The translations under genes and the position numbers were made by a program. This document shows, piece after piece, positions 1-11,573 of a stretch of 64,000 nt of DNA; position 1 is the stretch's first letter; every line of letters starts with the position of its first letter. The notes under the pieces are model-generated. The model did no database searches. It was given only the letters and a program-made list of their open reading frames with translations, and was not told where the DNA came from. Source of the DNA: Strigops habroptila (Eukaryota; Chordata; Aves; Psittaciformes; Psittacidae). Where the stretch lies: NCBI RefSeq assembly GCF_004027225.2, contig NC_044297.2, positions 3,182,047 through 3,246,046 of the forward strand, read 5' to 3'.

Positions 1-39
1 CGTGCTGCAAATACCTGTCCCACTATGTCTATTTTCCAG

Positions 40-2043
40 CACCATCCTCATCCCACGGAAGGGCTGGCACATGCTGCTTAATCTCTGCTTCCACATCGCC
101 ATGACGGCCGCTGTCTTCGCAGGAGGCATCACCCTCACTGGGTACCTGATTGTCTGCCAAGCGGTAGGTGCAGAGCACAGCGAGGTCCTGCCTCACTGGA
201 TGAGGACCCCATGGACCCACAGACATTCCTGCAGCATCCCCATTCCCAACCCTGTCCTCTCTCCCGCAGGTTGGCATCATCTTGCACTACTCTTCCCTCT
301 CCACCCTGCTGTGGATGGCGGTGAAAGCCAGGGTGCTCTACAAGGAGGTGACCTGGAAGGTGCCACGGCAGCCGGATGGGGATGTGTCCCAACCAGCCCC
401 CAGACCCATGCTGCGGTATGAACCCCCTTTTCCCCTCTCCCTGGCCCCATGGGGAGATTCCCTGCCCCAAACCCAGCAGCTGAGGCGGGACTGGCTCCAT
501 CCTGCTGTGCCGTGCTCTCCCAATGGGTGCATGGTGACACCGTCCCCATCATGCAGGTTCTATCTGATCGCTGGTGGGATCCCCCTCATCATCTGCGGCA
601 TCACAGCAGCCGTCAACATCCACAACTACCACGACAACAACCCCTAGTAAGTGTCCCTGCTCCACCATTGCCTTCCTCCCCAAACGGGTGGCCTCCCACT
701 GCCGCTTGGGAAAGCTTGGGAAAGGTAGGGGAGATTTTTCCCATGAATTATCCATATATTGGGAAAAAATCACATAAAGCCAATGCCATTTGGATGCTGA
801 GCATCACAGCACTATGGGTCTGCTCACCAAAGCCTCTTTCCTCCTGTATAGCTGCTGGCTGGTGTGGCGGCCCAGCCTGGGGGCTTTCTATGTCCCAGTG
901 GCCTTCATCCTCCTCATCACCTGGATTTACTTCCTCTGTGCCGGGCTCAGCCTCCAGTGCCGACCCTCACATCGGAAAGACATCCCGGAGCCACTGGAGC
1001 CACCGCCACGACTGGGGGGTACCAGCGACCTCCTGACGGACTCTGGGTCCATCTCGGTCACATTGAACTCGGGGCCCCCTTGCCCTGAAGGGGACGGTGT
1101 CTACTCCTTGGAGGTGCAGTTCTGGGCGCTGGTGATCACCCATGCCTTGTACGTTGCCCTATGGACATTCGGTGCCATGGCCGTGTCCCAGCGCTGGTAC
1201 TTGAACATCGTCTTCAGCTGCCTCTACGGTGTCACCGCTGTGGCGCTGGGACTCTTCATCTTCATCCACCACTGTGTCCGGCGCCGGGATGTCCTCAACT
1301 CCTGGTTCTCCTGCTGCCCTTCCTATAGGAACGCGCTGCCCATGCAGGCGTACGTCCACCCCGGGCTGGTGCCGGAGGACGGCTCGCAGGTCTTCATCGG
1401 CTGCGACCCCGAGGCAGCTCGCTCCAGGGCATCCTCCTCCTCCTCACCCAGCAGCGCTGGCTCGGCCGGGGGCCGCTGCAAGCTCACCAACCTGCAGGTA
1501 GCCCAGAGCCAGGTGGATGCTCGCCCGGAGCCGGATCCCAGTGATGGGAAACCCACCATCAGACACACCAGCAACCTCCACGGGCGCAGGAACCACCGGG
1601 GCAGAACTAAGCAGTGCCGGGATGGGAAGCACCATCGCTTGAAAGTGCTGCGGGGCCCCTCGGAGCATCCCTCGAGCGAGAGCGGGAGCATCCACAACAG
1701 CCAGTCCGAGAGCTACCCCAGCGGCAGGAACAGCCCCGTGAGCAGCGCCCGCACAGCACCGCGGGTACCGCAGGATGGGGACGTGGGTCCCAGCCACTCG
1801 GAAGGCAGCGATGGGGGAAGGAGGGTGCCTGACTTCGTTGAGGCTCGCCGGAGGAGCGCCAGCAGGGATAACCTGCGTCAAGCCAGCGCTGCCGAGAAGG
1901 AGGCGAAGCGCCGGTCCTACCCGCTCAACGTGGCCAGCCACAACGGCGGCCTCAAGGGCAGCAAGTACGACATCAACCTGGCCAGTGCTGACAGCGGTGC
2001 TGGGATGAAAACCGGCCTCTGGAAGAGCGAAACCACGGTGTAA
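40..2043 (+). CDS. ADGRA2: ADGRA2 (GPR124) C-terminal part, adhesion GPCR
   Basis: Last four coding exons of a gene that begins before the window: 40-163, 270-415, 557-646 and 852-2043, all with GT-AG borders and consistent phase (516 residues plus stop). ADGRA2 is an adhesion-class receptor of the plasma membrane that works with RECK as a WNT7A/7B co-receptor in brain angiogenesis. The visible part starts in the seven-helix domain ([15 protein letters not shown], then [20 protein letters not shown], then [20 protein letters not shown]). Two more hydrophobic helices lie near 1116-1270, followed by a long Ser/Arg-rich cytoplasmic tail. The tail has the family blocks [19 protein letters not shown] and RRSYPLN, and ends in ETTV, the PDZ-binding motif through which ADGRA2 binds DLG1. 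ADGRA1 and ADGRA3 are less likely because the tail closely follows the ADGRA2 pattern. No break is seen. Confidence 0.96.
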
Positions 2044-3785
2044 AGGTGGGGAAGGACAGGATGGATGCAGCGTTTTCCTCCGGGAGCGATGCTGCGGGAA
2101 TTGCCCCAAGCACTATGGGGATGGCTGGGGGATCCAGCTCACCCTGGCTATGGGGTGATGCTGGGACCCCCACATCCCCCCTGGAGGAGGCTCAAAGCTT
2201 CCCATGGGGGGTACAGGGGCACAAGGCGAAAGGCAATCCCTGCTCTGCAGCAGCCCGAACTGCAGCCGTACATCAATCACTCCTGCGTGTCACTTAAGAC
2301 TGATCCTAAAGGCTATTTTATTATACAGAGGAAGAAAGAAAAAGGTCTATTTTTCAAAGCTATATTATTGAATGTATATATGTACAGACAGGTCAGTGAG
2401 TGATGCAAGTGCCTCGATACCAACCAGTATTCTCCGGGAGCGGGCATGGCCACAGCCTGCTCGTGCCACGACTGCAATATTCCCGCTGATGGGACCACAC
2501 CAAGTGCCCTTTATGTACAGACACGATGCTTGTGCGACCCCAGCCTGAGCAAGCTGCTCTGGAGCGGGTCAGGGAGCAACTTCTCTGTCTGAAATGGTTT
2601 TACATGCAAAGCCCCGTGGGTTACGCCAAAGTTAAAGCCATATTGCAAAGCACAAGGTAAGAAAGAGGAGCCTCAGCTCCAAGGTGAGGCAATTGTCTGC
2701 ACTGTGTTAATGCCAGACACTAAAATCACGGCCAGAAAGGCTCTCAAGCCCTCAGAGGCATAAGCTATGCAATGGGGTGGGCTGGCGGAGCCGTGATGCT
2801 GGCAGAGCCGAGACCGACCCTCTCCACCAAAGCACCAAAGAGCTGAGCCTCAAAGCAGGTCCTGGTCCTTAACCCAGGGGTGCAGGCTCAGAGAACACTT
2901 CGGTTTGCTCTTAGGAAGGCAGAGAAACCCCCTGGCTACTGGTATAAGATGAGAGGAAGGTGCCGGGGAGCAGGGGCTGTTCCTGGGCAAGTGGGAAAAT
3001 GATGTCTAAGTTATTCCTTGGACACAACACATTTAAAGGGCTGGAACTTGGATAAGCACTTATTTTGTATTTTTCCCATTTAAAAACAAGTCCCCCCCCT
3101 TTTTTTTTTCTAGCTTAAAAAAGCCAGGCTGCCAGGTCTTGGTTTCCTAAAACAAGCCGAGGTTGGGATGGCAAAGCTCATCCCAACCTCATCCCAGCAC
3201 AAGACAGCACATCCTGCCCCTGCCCATGCTGGACCAGGGCTGTTTCTCCTGCCTCTGCCCCTTCCCTGCCTCAGTTTCTCCCATGTACAAATGAGTTTCA
3301 GTATTCAGCTACCTCCCGAGGGGTCGTGGGGAGGGGGAACCACAAACCAGTGGAGGAAAAAGCACTTAGTGATGGATTTCTCTCACCTTCAGCAGCCCTG
3401 GGGGACCCCTCACGTGGTTCTGCCTCATCTCTGCCCAAGTGATGGCTTAAACCACAGCCTGGTATTGAATACAGCGTCTTGTCGCTGCCGCAGCCTCCCC
3501 GGTCGTGCTGATGCTGAGTTGTTATATATGCTTGCTGCACTGTGACAGTATTATATGAAAAGCTTTGTATTATTAATTACACTATGTTTTTTGTTGGTCT
3601 GTTTACATTTACGAGCAAATGACATATCAACGGAGAGCTTCCTGCAATATACCTGGGGGAGGGAGGGGAAAGTATGCCAAAGAAATGACTTTAAAGGGGT
3701 CTGGTTTGCCTTTTTCTATGAATAGAATGTTTCTAGCAGATTATGTTCTGTTTAATATATTAAAGATTTGCCCGTCTGCCAAGAT
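2044..3785 (+). other. ADGRA2: ADGRA2 3' UTR with ATTAAA poly(A) signal
   Basis: Non-coding stretch after the ADGRA2 stop. No AATAAA was found on this strand, but ATTAAA, the commonest variant signal, lies at 3759-3764, followed by a T/G-rich downstream element near 3788-3800. The region 3540-3780 is AT-rich and looks like a normal terminal UTR. The 3' end is inferred from these signals only. Confidence 0.6.
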
Positions 3786-4187
3786 CTATGGGTGTTTTTC
3801 ACAAGGACAACAGGCTGCCAGGCATGGGGAGGGCACTGAGCAGCAGCAGCACTGCACACACACAGCCCAAAGCTGTGCCTGTGCCATGATTCCCAGTTTC
3901 CCACCCCTCATCTAACCTCTCAGCAAGAGAAGGTGTCTCCTTGATCCTCACAAACCCACCCTGCCAAGGGAGGCGAAGCACAAGAAGGTGAGATGGCCCC
4001 AGGAAAGCCGGAGCAATGCTATGGAAAACCAGTAGGAGTGAATCTGTGAAGCTGAGACCTTCCCCTGGGCATCACCCGGCTCTAAGTCCATGGGCTCACC
4101 ACGTTCTGCTGCCCCACAGGATCGGGATGAACCAAAACACCTTTTACCAGTGAGAAGGAATCCAGAAACCAGTCCAGGCACCTGCTT

Positions 4188-4197
4188 TTTATTTATT
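4188..4197 (-). terminator. BRF2: BRF2 poly(A) signals (two overlapping AATAAA)
   Basis: On the minus strand AATAAA occurs twice in overlap (plus-strand TTTATTTATT), about 210 bases beyond the BRF2 stop codon. With the ADGRA2 signal at 3759, this gives two genes converging tail to tail with only about 400 bases between their predicted ends. Confidence 0.7.
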
Positions 4198-4403
4198 TCT
4201 AACAGAAATACAACAACCCAAAGCAGACACTTCATAAAAAGCCTCATTTTGGTCCAGAACATGGAGAAGGACATCACCCACCCCATCCCAACCCTCTCCT
4301 TTGGGTGACTGTCCCTGCAGCACCCACTCTCCAGTGGGTTGGTCCCACAGTCCCTGCACCTCCAGCAGCACCATCCTCTGGATCCTGCTGGAGACAAGCA
4401 CCT

Positions 4404-7400
4404 TCACATCCAAACTTTGGCCTTCCTGAAGGCCTGGACCTCCTCTGGGCCCCGCAGGTACTGCTCGATCTCGCTGTCAGAGATGGGCTCGTTGCCGGTG
4501 ATGGCAGAGTCGGAAGCACTCGGGGCTGCCGTCCGCAGCCTCTTCCTTGGATTGAGGAGGCAGGGAGGCAGCAAAGGCCTTGGGCTGCCCTCACGCTTCT
4601 GCTGCCCTTCCACGGGACAGTCCCCAGCCTCTGCTGCTGCAGGAGAGCCAGGGGACCCCTCGCCCGTGGCCGTGGGCTGCTGTTCCTCCCCGTCCTGCAG
4701 GCAGAAGGCTTTCTTGAGCAGGACAATCCGGTGCTGCAGCAGATCCCCGATGTACTTGACCACGGTTTTCTTGTCCAGGTTAAACATCCTCAGCCAAGTG
4801 AGCTGCGAGGCCATTCTCAGGAGGATCTCCAGGAGCTCCTTCAGCCTCAGGTGTGCTGGTGGTGGCAGATCAACCCCTGCCAGCCTGCAGAAGCGGGCGA
4901 GGGTGCAGGAGAGGCGGGCAGGGGGCTGCAGGGACTGCCAGGCCAGGAATGCCGCGGCTGTGACAATGGGCACGGGATGCCGGCCTGTCACCAGCCACGT
5001 CTCACTGGCCAGCTCCACTATCTGCAGTGTTCTGGCCACCACCTTCTCCTTGTCCTCCATAAACGGGGCAGGGATGTTGGCTGTGGGCTGGAAGAGCTGA
5101 AAGCTGAAAGAGCAAAGAGCCCGTGTTTAGCATGAGCACATGGGGGAGCTGCACCACCTTGTTTCTGCTTGTGTCAGCTAGCCAAGTGCCACGTTACCCT
5201 CTCCAAAGCGGGGAGAAAGGGGCAGGAAGAGAAGAATCACAGCCCAGACTGTGCCAGGGGAGGCGAAGAAGCCATCACAGCATGTAAAAAGCCCAGCACA
5301 CATGTGGGACAAACATATGCAAACCCCTGTCCTGCCAAGGTCCACCTCTGGGCTGCTCTGTTGCACCATGGTTGACCAAAACCACCATGAAGTTTGTCAT
5401 TTGGTGAAATCAACAACACAGCTACAGTGCAGTAACTTCATACCAGAACATCACGCATAACCTGCTACAGAAAGAGAGTAATTTCCTCAGTGCTATGGCT
5501 GTAATCAGAGCTGGGGTTTAGTTCTGCACTGAAGTATTTGTTGTGCCTCAGGACCCAAGACAGAGCAGGCTGGGCTCAGCACTGGCAAAACAGGGTAGTA
5601 ACTATTTGCTTATTAACAGTCTTACTCGGATGCTTTAGGACATAACATGGCTTTAACCTGCCAGAAGGGAGACTGAGATGAGCTCTTAGGCAGAAGCTCT
5701 TCCCTGTGAGGGTGCTGAGGCGCTGGCACAGGGTGCCCAGAGAAGCTGTGGCTGACCCATTCCTGGCAGTGTTCAAGGCCAGGTTGGACACAGGGGCTTG
5801 GAGCAACCTGCTCTAGTGGAAGGTGTCCCTGCCTGTGGCTTTATGGATGAACTTTAAGGTTCCTTCCAACCCAAACCTTTCCATGACTCTACGATACTCT
5901 GACATACCCGTGTAACAGCACAGGTCTCCCTGTCTCTGCTTGTGGACTCTGCCCTGGGCAGAAGCTTTTCCACCCACCAGCATCACACACAGGACCCTGG
6001 AGTGGCCGAAAGGGGCCCCGTTACCTGTTCAGGTGGCTCTTCACCAGATCTGCCAGGCTCAGGGCAGGCACAGAGAGCTCCAGCTCCTTCTGAAGGCTCA
6101 GGAAGACGCTGGCAAACAGCTCCTGCTTCGCGTACAGCAGCGAGCAGATGGTGCCCATCGTCAGGGGCCAGTTGTGCTGGCGACAGGTCACGAAGACGCA
6201 GCAGCCCCCCAGGAGCTCCTTCTTCTCCAGGCTGAGCAGATGGAAGCAGGGGTGCTGCAGAGCTCTCTGCATGTAGGACACTGCTGTCTCCTCAAACAGC
6301 GCCGGGAGCTGCAGGACCTTACAGAGATCCTGCACCCGCCTGATGCCTGGGAGAAGACAGAGCCCATAAAGATCAGCTCAAGCAGCTTCTGATACACGCG
6401 TCACCAGTAGCATTCACCCAGCCCCAGGAGAAGGCACAAGCAGCACAGCTCCTGCAGCCAGCATGAAAGTATCCCCCTTAGTGCAGGTGAGGGATGCTGA
6501 ACTGCCTTCTGCATGCTCTGCTGCCAGCTCTGAAGGGTTTTACCATTCAGAGAGCATTAGGAACACATTAAACTAGAGCAGCAGCAATAGGAATGCATTA
6601 AACTAGAGCAGATGTGGTGTGAGAAGGCAACTGGAGGAGCTGCTCTTACCTCGCTGCAGGCAGCGGCTCAGCTGCTCCTTCTGGCCAGTGCTCTGGGAAT
6701 ATGCCACCTCTGGAAAACAGGCAGTGTTAGGCCAGCCCACCCCACAGAGACCCTGGGGAGAGTGTCAGCATCATCTGGGGCACGGTGCTGGAGTTCAGTG
6801 AGCAGAATTGAGCCCGCTGAAGCAGTGCTGGCAGCACAGGCTGCGTGTGGGAGAGGTGCAGGATCCCCTCTGAGCCATCGCTTCTATCCAAACGGAACCA
6901 GTGAACGGCCTCAGGGCTTCTCCACTGCACTGGATAGAATCTGGCAGGGAGGTGCTGTTGGTTTGCCTTATAATGGAAAACCATGCTGGCTGTCTGCTTA
7001 GGGAGGGAGCAAGGGGAAGGAAGGGAAAGGAAGGAGAAAGAAGGGAAGAAAAGGAAGGGAGGGAGGGAAGGGAAAGAAGGGAAGGCAGGAAGGCAAAGAA
7101 GGGAAAGATGAGAAAGAAGGGAAGGAAGGGAAGGCAGAGAAGGCAGGGAAAGAAGGAAAGGAAAGAAGGGAAAGAAGGGAAAGAAGGAAAGGAAAGAAGG
7201 GAAAGAAGGGAAGGAAGGGAAGGAAAGGAAAGAATGGAAAGAAGGGAAAGAAGGGAAAGAAGGAAAGGAAAGAAGGGAAAGAAGGGAAGGAAGGGAAGGA
7301 AAGGAAAGAATGGAAAGAAGAGAAAGAAGGGAAAGAAGGGAAGGAAAGAATGGAAAGAAGGGAAAGAAGGGAAGAAAGGGAAGGAAAGGAAGGAAAGGAA

Positions 7401-8126
7401 AGAATGGAAAGAAGGGAACGAAGGGAAAGAAAGGAAGGAAGGGAAAGAAGGGAAGGAAGGGAAAGACGAAAAAGAAGGGAAGGAAGGGAAAGAAGGGAAG
7501 GAAAGGAAAGAAGGGAAAAAAGGGAAGGAAAGGAAAGAAGGGAAAGAAGGGAAGGAAAGGAATGAAGGGAAAGAAGAGAACGAAGGGAACGAAGGGAAGG
7601 AAAGGAATGAAGGGAAAGAAGGGAAGGAAGGGAAAGATGAGAAAGAAGGGAACAAAGGGAACGAAGGGAAGGAAAGAAGGGAAGGAAGGGAACGAAGGGA
7701 AATGAAAGCAGCGAAGGAAAGAGGGGAAAGAAGGGAAGGGAAGGAAAGAAGGGAAAGAAGTGATAGAAGGGAAAGGAAGGGGAGGAAGGGAAAGGAAGGA
7801 AAAGGAAGCGAAAGGAAGGGAAAGGAAGGGGAGGGGAGGGAAGGAAGGGAGGAAGGGTAAAGCGGCCGGACCACCCCGCCAGCCCCGCCCCGCCTCAGCA
7901 CTGAGCCCTTCCCGGCCCCGCACCCCCGCAGCGCGGTGCGCGGCAGCGGAGCCCGGGCCGCGGTGCGCGCACCTCGCTGGTGCTGCTCCTCGCTGTAGGT
8001 GGTGGTGAGCAGCCCCTCGGCCAGGACGCAGCCGCAGGCGGCGCACACGAGCTGCTGCTGCGCGTAGTGCGCGTCCTGCACCAGCGGCCCCGACCCGCAC
8101 CCGGGGCAGCGGCTCGGCGCCGCCAT
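4404..8126 (-). CDS. BRF2: BRF2, TFIIIB subunit for type 3 Pol III promoters
   Basis: Coding exons on the minus strand: 7973-8126, 6650-6709, 6025-6346 and 4404-5103, giving 411 residues (human 419). BRF2 is the TFIIB-like factor that recruits RNA polymerase III with TBP and BDP1 to U6-type snRNA promoters in the nucleus. The N-terminal zinc ribbon has Cys7, Cys10, Cys28 and Cys31. Two cyclin folds follow, with [19 protein letters not shown] and [19 protein letters not shown] as landmarks. The C-terminal block [12 protein letters not shown] is the conserved end segment. A cysteine in LLPPCLLNP (about residue 360) aligns with human Cys361, the reported redox-sensing residue. The start ATG sits in a GC-rich promoter. 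Exon phases agree throughout and no damage is seen. Intron 1 carries a large polypurine repeat and intron 3 a CR1 copy. Confidence 0.96.
5649..5905 (+). repeat. CR1 non-LTR element, 3' fragment
   Basis: The 3' end of a CR1 element in sense orientation inside BRF2 intron 3. Diagnostic blocks are AGAAGCTGTGGCTG, TTCAAGGCCAGGTTGGA and TTGGAGCAACCTGCTCTAGT. The tail has decayed relatives of the ATTCTATG terminal repeats (CCATGACTCTACGATACTCT). It is 5'-truncated and shares its subfamily with the copies near 28.1 and 54.8 kb. Confidence 0.92.
7001..7857 (+). repeat. Polypurine tract of GGAAA/GAAGG units in BRF2 intron 1
   Basis: About 860 bases almost entirely of A and G on the plus strand, built from short GGAA, GGAAAG and AAGAAGG words with only scattered pyrimidines. 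Longer phrases recur, for example around 7180-7240 and 7250-7310, which points to tandem duplication. It lies in BRF2 intron 1, about 110 bases downstream of the exon 1 donor in transcription order. The long Lys/Glu/Arg-rich and Phe/Pro/Ser-rich open frames across it result from the composition and are not genes. Confidence 0.95.
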
Positions 8127-8770
8127 CCCCGCCGCTATCCCCGCTGCAGCACCGCCCGCGGTCCGCCCTGGCCCGGGCCGTGCGTTCCGGGGGATAAGAG
8201 TTCCGCCGGGCTCGGTCCCATCGCGGCCGGGCAGAGCCGGGACAACGCGGTCCCTCGCTCCGCTCCTCCCGGGAGCATCAACGTCCCTGCTCGCTTTAGG
8301 GCTGTGTCCATCCTGCAGCGCCCGGGGTCTGGGTGCCCCCCATACACCTTATATCATCATGATAACAGCACAGGCTCCCGCAGCACGGGCAGGGTTGGAG
8401 CTAAATAGCTCCAAGCCAGCGGGAGGCTGATTTCCTCTCTTCATCCTCTACTGCTGCAATTGAGGGTCATTATAATTAGGGAGCCAGCGGCCCAGCGCTG
8501 TGACTGGGGTGATTGAAGTGGCCAAGAACCTTTCACATGTGTTTTATGAAACTCTCTGCTTTACAGAAACTCTCTGCTCTCATGATGTGGATGAGCTCGT
8601 CCATCAGGTTTCCCCGCCCTGTGAGGTGTTTACCTTGCAGGGATGGAACTAGCCCAAAAATACCTTGAGGATGAGGAGTTTGCGGCAGTAGGGCCGGTCA
8701 TAAGGAGGGGATGAGGCCCTTTAGAAACTGCCCTTTCAGATAATACCAAGACAAAGTGATTTAAGGTATT
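8127..8770. other. BRF2 promoter and BRF2/RAB11FIP1 spacer
   Basis: The first 150 bases upstream of BRF2 are CpG-rich, consistent with a housekeeping promoter. No TATA box is visible. The rest, to 8770, is ordinary unique sequence that ends at the predicted poly(A) signal of RAB11FIP1. I see no gene in it. Confidence 0.5.
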
Positions 8771-11573
8771 TTTATTTTAGTGTTCCATGAAACCAGAAGG
8801 CATTTAAAAACAAACAGGGTCCCAGGCTAAAAGCAGACAGTACAAACAGGAAAAAAAATAAAACCACATTCAGATCCTTCAATAATAAAACAATACATTT
8901 GATTCTTAAGGCCCTTAAAGTCAAGGTGAAGCACCTTGCTGGACATAAAATGCCAGTCCCCTTATGCCAAAGAAAGGTTTTAACTGGTATTGCCAGTCCA
9001 AGACTGAGGTACAAGGTTTGTGCGATGCTTTTGTGATTGTGGAAGTCAAAGGACCAGAGAGAACAACCCTGGGGCAAGAGCCAGCCACAACCTGGGGTCC
9101 CCCTCAAGGGACATGGCTGTAACTGGCACAAAAGGCTTCCAGGAGAGGATAGGACAGGTTTTAAGGCTTCAATCTCCAAGGAGCCTGCTAAGAGAGTGTT
9201 TTCCCGCGTTGTTTCTGTGCCTCTAACTTCAAGATGCACGTTCTCACCAACAGCGATCCAAGCTTCACACAAGCCCCGCTCCAAAAGCATCGCACACACA
9301 CCCCACGGTGCTGTCAGCAGTACCCATCCTGCTTTAAAATGAGGCCAGGAAAAAGCAAGAAGCCAGCCCTGCTTCCCAGTGTCCGGTTGGGATCACGGAT
9401 AACACCATCCCAGGTTTCTGAAGCGGTCAGTCTCCGTGCAAAGGCACAACTGGGTTTTCCTGGCTCTCTGACCTCCAACATCAGAAAGCTGTGGAATAAA
9501 GTCTAAAAGACAAGTTCTAGTGAGGTCCAGGCAAGTGTTTCTTTCCAGAGGTCCAAGTAATCCTTCATCTTCCTCACTACTCCAAGGCACGAGAAGCAGC
9601 AGCAATAAGTAAGGCAACCAGTACCACTCAAAGCTAAAACCACCAGCCAAGAGCTGAAGGGCACAAAACCTTCTGTTTCACACCCTCCATCCACAGAACG
9701 TACAGCAGAACAGAAAGAACCCCTCACTGAAGACATCTGCTCAACTAGAAACAAGTACCTGAAAGTCTTTAGAAGGCTCTTAACACTTCAAGGCTTGTTT
9801 CAACTCCAGCATCCCATGAAGAAAAGCTCCAGATTTGGGTAGTTAGCCAGTTGACAGGAATAAAAATGGAATTAACAGCAGGTTTGGATTTTCCCAGTAA
9901 ATGTGCACACCTCTAGGCAAATATATTAACTACTCTTCACTACAAAAATACAGTATTTGAGGAGTCTCCGGTAGTTCTCAGTGGTTGAGGACAACAGCAA
10001 GCAGCCTGCTAACAGGTTGATAGTTGATCCAGCTGCTCCAGGCCCTAATAAAGTGCTTTCCTGTAGAAAAACTGAGTTAGAAGCTTGCCCCTTCCAAGCC
10101 AAGCCAGGAGTGACCCAACAGACCCTTCCAGCTCCTGAAGGCAGGAGTTTGCTTTGGTCCTCTGCTACCCCCCCCCTTTGGTATTTCAGCTTTCCTTCTA
10201 AGCCTTTGATGGACTCTCACAACCCTAAGAAATCCCAGAGGTGGAAAGAGGCATCTGATTGTTTTGATCTTTAAAAGCTCACCAAAAAACAGAGGCTACA
10301 TTTGGTTTTCCAGTAGAGAGAGCCTGTGGTGCTGCTCGATAGTGTTATGCTGTATTGCTGATGGTGAGACAGGGAGGAGAATAGACACATACCTCTGTCT
10401 ATCCAGCCACACAATAAGGAAGCAGACTGAAAGGCATCAACTGCCTCCCAAAACACTCCCTCAGCTACCTAAAATTCATTCCATTCTGAGCAGCAAGTCA
10501 CAAAGAAACTCAGATCACACCAGAACGTGGGCACTGTGACTGCTCCTATCCCAGGGGAGGGCGATTTGCCTCCTCTCTTGGCTCTATAAGGAATGCCCCT
10601 AGGAAGACTCATCACCTTTGCAGGTTGCTCCAAGCCCCAGCTCCAAAATCCAAGGTGTTTAAATGAACTGCAATGGCATAAAAGAAGAATCACCACAGAA
10701 CTCCCATGCAGCATCAGACACGGGCCATGCAGGCGTGCCAGGAGATCCACACCTATTGCAGACTAAAACACAGAAGCCAGGCATACATCTGCCTCTCTCA
10801 TTTGAAGGGCCTTCAAATCAGGAATGAGAAGTCTATCAGAGAACAGCTTCTGATTGAAAAGCCACCTTTGGCCCAAGTTCATTACTACCATTCCTATGGT
10901 AGACAAACGTACCACGACATCTCAGTGCCTCCTGGACCAAAAGACCTGCAAACCTTCCCCTTGCAGAGCTGCTTTGAATCAACATGTCCTCGATGAGATG
11001 AACTACGCTTTGCTTCTTCCTTTCCAATCTAAGCTTTAACTTGCATTCAGCTTTCAGGGCATTGATTACTTTTACAACACAGCCCTGGTCTGAAGCACAC
11101 ATCTTTGGGCTTGGCCAGTGTAGTTATATTTTGGTTTAAATCAATCCAATCCTTAAGCTCTACAAGGTTTTATATTGCACTACAAGTTAAGATATAGAAA
11201 GAAGAGTAATTCATCTATCAAAGCTGCTACAAAATAAAACCATTCAAAACAAAATCTTCATAAAAGGATCATCAGCGCCTTGCTGGCAAGCAAAGCACTT
11301 CAAACTCCTTCACTTTGGATGAGATGCCTGAACAAATCTTCCCAAATAATGGAAAGAAAGCAACAAATAAATATGATAAAGTGACTCCACTCCTGGGCTC
11401 CAGATACCTGATGGAACTACTAATCAAACTGAGAGTTGCTTAAGGCAGAAACAGGAAAGAGGTCATTTTCCGTGGCAGCACAACCAGTACCACTTGCTTC
11501 ACATCACTTCCTTATTCATCAAATTCCACGGGTGGGAATCCAGCCCTTTGTTCAACCAGCATCCCAGCAGCTT
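8771..11573 (-). other. RAB11FIP1: RAB11FIP1 3' UTR
   Basis: About 2.8 kb with no convincing coding signal between the RAB11FIP1 stop and a minus-strand AATAAA at 8771-8776. A long 3' UTR fits this gene. The extent is inferred from the poly(A) signal. A shorter form is possible. Confidence 0.6.

Noticed and set aside
6727-8126. Minus-strand open frames of over 440 codons rich in Phe, Pro and Ser, and the plus-strand Lys/Glu frames opposite
   Set aside because: They consist of the polypurine tract read as codons. The real BRF2 exon 1 ends at 7973 with a normal donor.
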